From: Prevotellaceae bacterium
GTDB lineage: Bacteria; Bacteroidota; Bacteroidia; Bacteroidales; UBA932
Direction: 5' to 3'
DNA length: 11,399 bases
Assembly (NCBI GenBank): GCA_031259805.1
Contig: JAIRKX010000083.1
Coordinates: 1 to 11,399, forward strand
Shown here: piece by piece, positions 5,549 through 11,399 of the stretch
How the letters are laid out: every line of letters begins with the position of its first letter
How positions within the stretch are numbered: position 1 is the first letter of the stretch
Program-made: the position numbers and the translations under genes
Notes under the pieces: model-generated
Seen by the model: the letters and a program-made list of their open reading frames with translations, nothing else
Database searches by the model: none
What the model was told of the DNA's origin: nothing

Positions 5549-5986
5549 ATGGGTACAATTCGTTTAACTAAGCAATTCACATTTGAGATGGCGCACGCTT
5601 TGTCAGGCTACGACGGCAAATGCGCGCATATTCACGGACACACCTATATATTATATGTAACGGTACGGGGCCGTCCGGAGGCCGACCCTGCCAGCCCGAA
5701 GTACGGCATGGTATTGGATTTTTCGGAACTCAAACAGACCGTCCGCCGGCTTATTATCGACCGGCTCGATCATGCGCTGCTGCTGCGCCACGACGCCCCG
5801 CTGGCAAAGGAACTGCAAGCGGCGTATGAAAAAATCGTACAAACGCCCTATCAGCCGACATGCGAGAATATGGTGCTCGACTTTGCCGCCATCCTCCAGT
5901 CCGCCCTCCCCGACCATGTCGTCCTCCACAGTATCCGCCTCCACGAAACCGCTACGTCGTATGCCGAATGGGTCAACGAATATTAA
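5549..5986 (+). CDS. queD: 6-carboxy-5,6,7,8-tetrahydropterin synthase
   Basis: QueD converts 7,8-dihydroneopterin triphosphate to 6-carboxytetrahydropterin, an early step of the queuosine (7-deazaguanine) pathway; it is cytosolic. The 145-aa protein has the PTPS fold signatures. H16 (FEMAHALSGYDG) together with H29 and H31 in C25-x3-H29-G-H31 are the zinc ligands, and C25 is the catalytic Cys. LDHALLL (D74, H75) is the catalytic Asp-His pair, PTCEN lies at 103-107, and E133 in LHETATSYAEW binds the pterin. The Cys in CxxxHGH fits QueD rather than a eukaryotic-type PTPS. Other que genes are not in the window. It is followed after 10 bp by polA, so cotranscription is likely. The start is set by conserved MGTIRLTKQF beginning the first strand. 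Confidence 0.92.
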   Translation: MGTIRLTKQFTFEMAHALSGYDGKCAHIHGHTYILYVTVRGRPEADPASPKYGMVLDFSELKQTVRRLIIDRLDHALLLRHDAPLAKELQAAYEKIVQTPYQPTCENMVLDFAAILQSALPDHVVLHSIRLHETATSYAEWVNEY

Positions 5987-5996
5987 TAAATCAACA

Positions 5997-8843
5997 ATGA
6001 AAACGCTCTATTTAATCGACGGTCATGCGATGGTTTACCGCGCGTATTATGCCTTTATCAAGCGGCCGATTATGAATACGAAGGGTATAGACACATCGGC
6101 GATCTTCGGGTTTACGCGATTATTGATGGACTTGCTGCGTCGAGAACGTCCAACGCATCTGACCATCGTTTTCGATCCCGGCGGGCCGACCTTCCGCCAC
6201 AAAAAGTATCCACCCTATAAGGCCACACGACTGGCAACGCCCGAAGTCATACAGGCCTCGCTGCCGGTGGTCAGGGAAATCGCGGATGCCTTCCGTATCC
6301 CCGTGCTGTCGATGGAGGGCTACGAGGCCGACGACCTCATCGGGACGATTGCCAAACAGGCCGAACAAAAAGGCTTTTCGGTGTACATGATAACGCCCGA
6401 CAAGGATTACGGGCAGTTGGTGTCCGACCACGTCGTTATCTGCAAGCCGCAATATGCGGGATGGGGACTGGAAACCGTCGGCGTGCGGGAGATACGGGAG
6501 AAATACACGATCGAACGTCCCGAGCAAATCATCGACGTGCTGGCCTTATGGGGCGATGCGTCGGATAATGTCCCCGGTGTGGCGGGTATAGGCGAGGTAC
6601 GCGCCAAGAAGCTGATCGCCGAATTTGGCAGCGTCGAGAACATGCTGCGCAGGCTGGATGAACTGCCCGAAAAGCAACGGGAGAAGATCATCGCCTCGCG
6701 CGACCTGCTGCTGCTGTCGAAGGAATTAGTAACAATCGACACGCATGTGCCGCTGACGTGGAATGAGGAAGCCGCCGCCTGCCGTCGGCCTGATGTAGAG
6801 CGCCTGCGACAACTGTTCGGCGAATATGAATTCGCCTCCCTGATGGCGGGTTTAACGGAACTGGCCACTACACAATATGCCGCACAACCAGCCACACCAC
6901 CGTCGACCCCTGCACAACAGTTATCCCTCTTCGGCGAACCTGTCGCCCCCGCGCAGCCGGCCCCTGCACAACAGTTAACTCTCTTCGACGAACCTGCCGC
7001 CCCGCCCCTTTCACCCTCCCTGCCCCAATTATCCACCATTGCCACCACCCCCCACCTCTACCACCTCGCGCAAAGCGACGACGAACTCCACGCGCTGCTA
7101 CAGGTATTGCAGACGAGCGACCTGTTTTGCTTCGACACGGAGACGACCGGCATCGAGCCGATGCGTAGCGAGTTGGTCGGGATGTCGTTTGCAGTGGCGG
7201 CGCATGAGGCGTGGTATGTGCCCGTGCCCGCAGGCAGGGAGGCGGCGCGGATGTTGCTGCAGCGCTTCAAACCGCTGTTTGAAGACCCGACGAAGCCGAA
7301 GATCGGGCAGAATGTGAAATACGATATACTCATGTTGAAGCAGTACGGCGTCGAAGTCGAAGGTTTTTTGTACGACACAATGCTGATGCACTACCTGCTC
7401 GATCCCGAAAAGCGGCACAACATGACCGCCCTGAGCAATACCTATCTGCATTACCAGCCGGTAGAAATCGAGAGTCTGATTGGCCGGAAGGGTGCACGAC
7501 AGCGGTCGATGGCGCAGGCGCCGCTGGAGAAAATCGCCGAGTATGCCGCCGAAGACGCCGATATTACATGGCAACTGAAAAGGATTCTCGAAGAAGAACT
7601 GCGGCGGAACAACCTCTACGATCTCTATCGAACCGTCGAAGCGCCGCTTATCCGCGTGTTGGCCGGCATGGAATTTGAGGGCGTCAAAATCGATGTGCAG
7701 GCGTTGAAGGACTATGGACGGGAACTGCAGGTGCAACTCATCGCCCTCGACGGCGACATTAAACAAATGACGGGCGACCCGTCGCTCAATATCTCGTCGC
7801 CGAAACAGCTGGGAGTGGCGTTGTTTGAAAAACTGCAACTGAGCAGCACGAAGAGAACGCGCACCAGACAGTACTCGACCGACGAAGATACCTTGCAGGC
7901 ATTAGCCGACAGCCATCCCGTTATTCCAAATATTTTAGCCTTTCGCTCGTTGCGCAAATTACTTTCGGGCTATATCGAATCATTGCCGGAGTTAGTCAAC
8001 CGACGTACCGGCAAAATTCATACGACCTTCAATCAGGCCGCTACATCAACAGGCCGCCTGAGTTCTCACAACCCGAACCTGCAAAACATCCCGATACGCG
8101 ACGAGAACGGGCGCGAAATCCGCAAGGCGTTTATTGCCGGCGATGCACAACGGCTGCTGCTGTCGGTCGACTACTCGCAAATCGAATTGCGGCTGATGGC
8201 GCACCTGAGCGAAGACCCGAACATGCTCGAAGCCTTCCGCCGCAACGAAGACATCCATGCCGCCACCGCCGCGAAGATCTTCCATGAACCCCTCGACCGC
8301 GTTACGCGCGAGCAGCGCCGGCAGGCTAAAACCGCCAACTTTGGCATCATCTACGGCATCTCGTCCTTCGGGCTGGCGCAGCGCCTGCAAATACCGCGCG
8401 AGGAATCGCGGCGGCTGATCGAGGGCTACTTTGCCACCTACCCCGGCGTCAAACGCTACATGGAGCGCATCATCGAATCGGCGCACGAGCGCGGCTACGT
8501 ATCCACAATTTGCGGACGCATCCGTACCCTGCGCGATATCAACTCCCGAAATGCCGCCGTGCGCAGCGCCGCCGAACGATTTGCCATCAACGCCCCGATT
8601 CAGGGGTCGGCCGCCGACATTATCAAAATCGCCATGATTCGCGTACATGACGAACTGTGCCGCCGACGCCTGCTTTCGCGCATGATTCTCCAAGTACACG
8701 ACGAACTGGTATTCGATGTCTACCGTCCGGAAATGGACGAAGTGAAGGAACTCGTACAGCGCGAAATGGAGCAGGCCTTCCCATTAAAAGTACCGCTGCT
8801 GGCCGAAATGGGCGTCGGACAAAACTGGCTCGACGCCCATTAA
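5997..8843 (+). CDS. polA: DNA polymerase I with all three activities
   Basis: Pol I fills gaps and removes RNA primers in lagging-strand synthesis and repair. ATG 5997 gives 948 aa and begins MKTLYLIDGHAMVYRA, the family start; the frame is open further upstream but overlaps queD. Residues 1-290 are the 5' nuclease (D8, FDPGG 59-63, YEADDLIGT 109-117, TPDKDYGQL 133-141, GDASDNVPGVAGIGE 186-200). Residues 291-350 are a Pro/Ala-rich linker containing two QLxLF pentapeptides. Residues 370-540 are a 3'-5' exonuclease that looks active: D380 and E382 (FDTETTG), N439 and D443 (GQNVKYD), Y516 and D520 (YAAED). Residues 600-948 are the polymerase: motif A SVDYSQIELRL (D725), motif B RRQAKTANFGIIYG with K778 and F782, and motif C QVHDELVF (D902). 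Phe at 782 matches E. coli F762, the residue tied to dideoxynucleotide discrimination. Length is close to E. coli Pol I (928 aa). Confidence 0.97.
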   Translation: MKTLYLIDGHAMVYRAYYAFIKRPIMNTKGIDTSAIFGFTRLLMDLLRRERPTHLTIVFDPGGPTFRHKKYPPYKATRLATPEVIQASLPVVREIADAFRIPVLSMEGYEADDLIGTIAKQAEQKGFSVYMITPDKDYGQLVSDHVVICKPQYAGWGLETVGVREIREKYTIERPEQIIDVLALWGDASDNVPGVAGIGEVRAKKLIAEFGSVENMLRRLDELPEKQREKIIASRDLLLLSKELVTIDTHVPLTWNEEAAACRRPDVERLRQLFGEYEFASLMAGLTELATTQYAAQPATPPSTPAQQLSLFGEPVAPAQPAPAQQLTLFDEPAAPPLSPSLPQLSTIATTPHLYHLAQSDDELHALLQVLQTSDLFCFDTETTGIEPMRSELVGMSFAVAAHEAWYVPVPAGREAARMLLQRFKPLFEDPTKPKIGQNVKYDILMLKQYGVEVEGFLYDTMLMHYLLDPEKRHNMTALSNTYLHYQPVEIESLIGRKGARQRSMAQAPLEKIAEYAAEDADITWQLKRILEEELRRNNLYDLYRTVEAPLIRVLAGMEFEGVKIDVQALKDYGRELQVQLIALDGDIKQMTGDPSLNISSPKQLGVALFEKLQLSSTKRTRTRQYSTDEDTLQALADSHPVIPNILAFRSLRKLLSGYIESLPELVNRRTGKIHTTFNQAATSTGRLSSHNPNLQNIPIRDENGREIRKAFIAGDAQRLLLSVDYSQIELRLMAHLSEDPNMLEAFRRNEDIHAATAAKIFHEPLDRVTREQRRQAKTANFGIIYGISSFGLAQRLQIPREESRRLIEGYFATYPGVKRYMERIIESAHERGYVSTICGRIRTLRDINSRNAAVRSAAERFAINAPIQGSAADIIKIAMIRVHDELCRRRLLSRMILQVHDELVFDVYRPEMDEVKELVQREMEQAFPLKVPLLAEMGVGQNWLDAH
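6907..7004 (+). repeat. 54-bp-period in-frame duplication in the polA linker
   Basis: Two copies of about 44 bp start at 6907 and 6961 (CCCCTGCACAACAGTTA...), identical at 39 of 44 positions, with a period of 54 bp (18 codons). Each encodes PAQQL(S/T)LF(G/D)EPxAP. The QL(S/T)LF pentapeptides are at 6918-6932 (residues 308-312) and 6972-6986 (326-330). Confidence 0.9.
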
Positions 8844-8858
8844 CCCACGCTTCCCCAA

Positions 8859-11321
8859 GTGAAAGAAAGCGCATTCAAACTGAAAATCATGGCCGGCTAC
8901 CTCGCACCGTTACTGGCCGGAGGGTTTATTATCTGGTACATCTTCGCTTGCATCGCCCCCCTCATCACAACGGAGGACAGGCGCACAGACGCAGTATTCG
9001 ACAAGGTTGCGCTACTTGCCGCCACACTGTCGTCGTTCAGCGAGAACGAAGTAGCAGGCCTGTTGCTGGTGCAGCGCCCGACATCCGCCAATTATACCCG
9101 CTATCGCGAAAGCGCCGCCAAGGTATACATGCACATCGACTCGCTGTCGGCTATGATGTCCGCGCCTTCGCAGCAACTCATCGTGCAGGGCATTATGCAA
9201 CTGATTGCCCTGAAAACCGACAACCTGAATATCATCATCCGGCAAATGAATGCCGAAAACGACGAGCAGATCATTCGCGAAAGTATGTCGAACGTACTGC
9301 ATGAGGTGGTCGATACGATTCCCGTTATGGTTGTACTGCGCGACCGGGTGGTGTACGACACGCTGCCGCCCGCCGACAAACCGAAGAATCTATGGGCGCG
9401 AATCGGCGACGTGTTTTCGCCCACGCCGCCCGACACCACCGCCCGTACCCGCATCCGTCGCATCCGCACAAACGACACGCTGACATCGGTATTCAACGCC
9501 TACGACACCCTGTTTAACACCCTCGAAAAGATACTCGACAACGTCTATGTCGAAAAAACACGTTACCGCCGCACCATCAGCCGCAAACTGCAAACGCTGC
9601 TGGCCACCGACCAACGCATCAGCGCCGAAATTAACGCCCTGCTCGACGACCTCCAACAAGAAGCCTTAGCCCTTACCAGAGCTGATTTCGACGAGAGGGA
9701 ACGATTCTGGAAAAAGACCGGTAATATCCTCTTCGTCGTCGGCATCCTTGCGGCCGCGGCCATTATGCTATTCCTGTTCGTCATCTTCCACGACCTGAAC
9801 AAGCGGCGCACCTACCGCCGGCAACTCGAAGAAGCGCGCATAACTGCCGAAGAGCTGATGCGCAGTCGCGAAAAACTGCTACTCTCCATTTCGCACGACA
9901 TTCGCGCCCCGCTGAGCGCCATCGCCGGACATCTGGAAGGAATGCAGATCCCGACGCCCAACCGCGACGACCGCCTCGCCATCCGTGCCATGAACGCCTC
10001 CATCCGCCACGTCATGGTGTTGCTCAATAACCTGCTGGAATACGCGCGCCTCAAGGCGAATCGAATGACCCTCGCGCCATCCGTATTCCCGCTACGGGCG
10101 CCATTCGATGACATGATGGCCTCCTTCTACCCGCTGGCGAAGAAAAAGCATATCACCCTCACGCTGAATAATACGATCGACGCCGCCCTGTACGTGGAAA
10201 CGGACAAAACCCGACTGCAACAAGTATTGACCAACCTGCTGTCGAATGCCCTGAAATTTACCGACGAGGGCGGAATTACGATAACAGCCGCAACCGTCCG
10301 CGACCGCGACGAAAAGAATCAACAGAACGACGACGGCAATAGCCTTTTGTCGCTGCGATTTTCGATATCCGACACGGGATGCGGCATCCCCGACGCCAAG
10401 AAAGCATTTATCTTTGATGAGTTCTTTCAGGTAAACGGCGGCGACCATCATTCGAAAGGCGGCAGCGGCTTTGGCTTGTACATCGTGAAACAAACCGTCG
10501 ACGCCCTGCACGGTACGGTCGAAATGATGCAGAACCGCCCGCACGGCACACGATTCACCGTACAGATTCCATTACGCCGCGTCCCGACGCCCGCAACGCC
10601 GGCCACCGAAGCCCATCCGCCGGTAGCAACCCCAACCCTTATCCGCCGTTTGTTGGTGGTCGACGACGATCCGGCGCAGGGGATGCTGATGGAAAACATA
10701 CTGGCAGGCAGCGGTCATGCCGTTCGTCTCGCCCAAACCATCGACGAGGCAGAGACCTGTCTGGAGCAGATGCACATAGACCTCGTCATGACCGATATTC
10801 AACTTGGGCGAACCGATGGCTTTCAACTGCTCGACCGGCTGCGGAACAGCGACAGGAAGGACCTGCAGTCGTTGCCGGTCGTAGCGATATCGGCCGACGA
10901 AGAGCATGACAACGCATATTTCAAAGCGCGCGGTTTTGCCGATTTCCTTAGAAAACCGTTTACCGTCGCGCAGTTCCTCTTGATGCTCCACCGGACAGCG
11001 CCGCCCGTCGTCCGCTACAATACCGCCGGCCTCACGACCATGATGAACGGCGACACGGAAGCGGTACGAGAGATTATGGAAACATTTATCACCTCGTCGC
11101 GCGACCATTGCGCACGACTGCAAACCGCATTAACTACCGACGACTTCCCCGCCATCAAACAGACGGCGCACACGATACTCCCCATGGCCGAGCAATTGGA
11201 GATGACAGAACTCGTCGCCCTCCTGTCCTTCCTTCGCGCCTGCCCCGTTACCCCCCGTACCCGCGAACTGTTTATTGACAAAACAAAGACCGTATGCCAT
11301 TGGCTATCGAATATTAGGTAA
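8859..11321 (+). CDS. Hybrid sensor histidine kinase with receiver and HPt-like domains
   Basis: This 820-aa membrane sensor should autophosphorylate and relay phosphate through its own receiver and HPt-like domain. Helix 1 is at residues 11-33 and helix 2 at 288-311 (ILFVVGILAAAAIMLFLFVIF). The periplasmic part between them (34-287) is helical and without a motif I recognise. HisKA: H346 in LLSISHDIRAPLSAIAG. HATPase: N459/N463 (TNLLSNALKF), DTGCGIP (505-511) and GGSGFGLYIVK (534-544). Receiver: DDD at 602-604, phosphoacceptor D646 (MTDIQLG), S678 and K699 (RKPF). The C-terminal helical bundle (about 720-810) has H771 in AHTILPMAEQL, where the usual HPt reading is HxxKG. GTG 8859 is chosen because KESAFKLKI gives the basic flank that such sensors have before helix 1; ATG 8889 (MAGYLAP) is the alternative. 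The gene begins 15 bp after polA. The output regulator is not in the window. Confidence 0.9.
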   Translation: MKESAFKLKIMAGYLAPLLAGGFIIWYIFACIAPLITTEDRRTDAVFDKVALLAATLSSFSENEVAGLLLVQRPTSANYTRYRESAAKVYMHIDSLSAMMSAPSQQLIVQGIMQLIALKTDNLNIIIRQMNAENDEQIIRESMSNVLHEVVDTIPVMVVLRDRVVYDTLPPADKPKNLWARIGDVFSPTPPDTTARTRIRRIRTNDTLTSVFNAYDTLFNTLEKILDNVYVEKTRYRRTISRKLQTLLATDQRISAEINALLDDLQQEALALTRADFDERERFWKKTGNILFVVGILAAAAIMLFLFVIFHDLNKRRTYRRQLEEARITAEELMRSREKLLLSISHDIRAPLSAIAGHLEGMQIPTPNRDDRLAIRAMNASIRHVMVLLNNLLEYARLKANRMTLAPSVFPLRAPFDDMMASFYPLAKKKHITLTLNNTIDAALYVETDKTRLQQVLTNLLSNALKFTDEGGITITAATVRDRDEKNQQNDDGNSLLSLRFSISDTGCGIPDAKKAFIFDEFFQVNGGDHHSKGGSGFGLYIVKQTVDALHGTVEMMQNRPHGTRFTVQIPLRRVPTPATPATEAHPPVATPTLIRRLLVVDDDPAQGMLMENILAGSGHAVRLAQTIDEAETCLEQMHIDLVMTDIQLGRTDGFQLLDRLRNSDRKDLQSLPVVAISADEEHDNAYFKARGFADFLRKPFTVAQFLLMLHRTAPPVVRYNTAGLTTMMNGDTEAVREIMETFITSSRDHCARLQTALTTDDFPAIKQTAHTILPMAEQLEMTELVALLSFLRACPVTPRTRELFIDKTKTVCHWLSNIR

Positions 11322-11350
11322 CAGCGCGCGCGGAGCATACGGATAACTTC

Positions 11351-11386
11351 TCAAATAAGCAAGTCCCGCCGGTTTCAAATAAGCAA
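11351..11386 (+). repeat. 12-bp direct repeat after the kinase gene
   Basis: TCAAATAAGCAA occurs at 11351-11362 and 11375-11386, 24 bp apart start to start. The window ends 13 bp later, so it cannot be told whether this is an operator pair, the start of a longer array or chance in AT-rich DNA. Confidence 0.4.
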
Positions 11387-11399
11387 AACTTATTCACAA

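Noticed and set aside
5772..5996. N-terminal extension of polA by 75 codons
   Set aside because: It lies inside queD in another frame, and the conserved Pol I start MKTLYLIDGH begins at the ATG at 5997.
7039..7317. Overlapping frames inside polA, the kinase and other large genes on both strands
   Set aside because: These are out-of-frame readings of strongly conserved genes, Arg/Cys-rich or low-complexity, with no family signatures.

Overview
The window looks like chromosome from a member of the Bacteroidota, probably Bacteroidales. Four things point there. Gene starts lack clear Shine-Dalgarno sites and lie behind TAnnTTTG-type -7 boxes. NusB is the long form (324 aa) and is preceded by a membrane-anchored protein of a type I associate with this phylum. 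WaaA carries KYDFW and GSTWPADE signatures. The tripartite hybrid kinase has the architecture common in this group. Coding DNA is moderately GC-rich, and the gaps between genes are clearly more AT-rich. I identified the phylum by reading the sequence, not by a database search.

Layout: (1) bp 25-1817, minus strand: a XerD-type tyrosine recombinase translationally coupled (ATGA overlap) to rfbA/rmlA, glucose-1-phosphate thymidylyltransferase. (2) bp 1818-2042: an AT-rich divergent intergenic region with one -7 candidate for each strand and a possible 28-codon plus-strand ORF. (3) bp 2043-4901, plus strand: waaA (Kdo transferase), then a membrane-anchored conserved protein of unknown function overlapping nusB by 8 bp. 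(4) bp 4902-5548: a 647-bp stretch with no intact gene. It holds a broken IS3-type OrfA fragment followed immediately by a 426-bp island of nested repeats (a 25-bp inverted repeat, a 17-bp direct repeat, REP-like hairpins, and a 78-bp near-perfect palindrome built from 23-bp units). (5) bp 5549-11321, plus strand: queD, polA and a hybrid histidine kinase with receiver and HPt-like domains. The gaps of 10 and 15 bp suggest one transcription unit. The last 78 bp hold only a 12-bp direct repeat.

Most genes are housekeeping: envelope synthesis (rfbA, waaA), chromosome dimer resolution (xerD), transcription (nusB), tRNA queuosine (queD) and DNA repair/replication (polA), plus one signalling protein. 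I see no complete new multi-gene system. The best leads are an 18-residue duplication in the Pol I linker that gives two consensus beta-clamp-binding pentapeptides (QLSLF and QLTLF), and the repeat island between nusB and queD.
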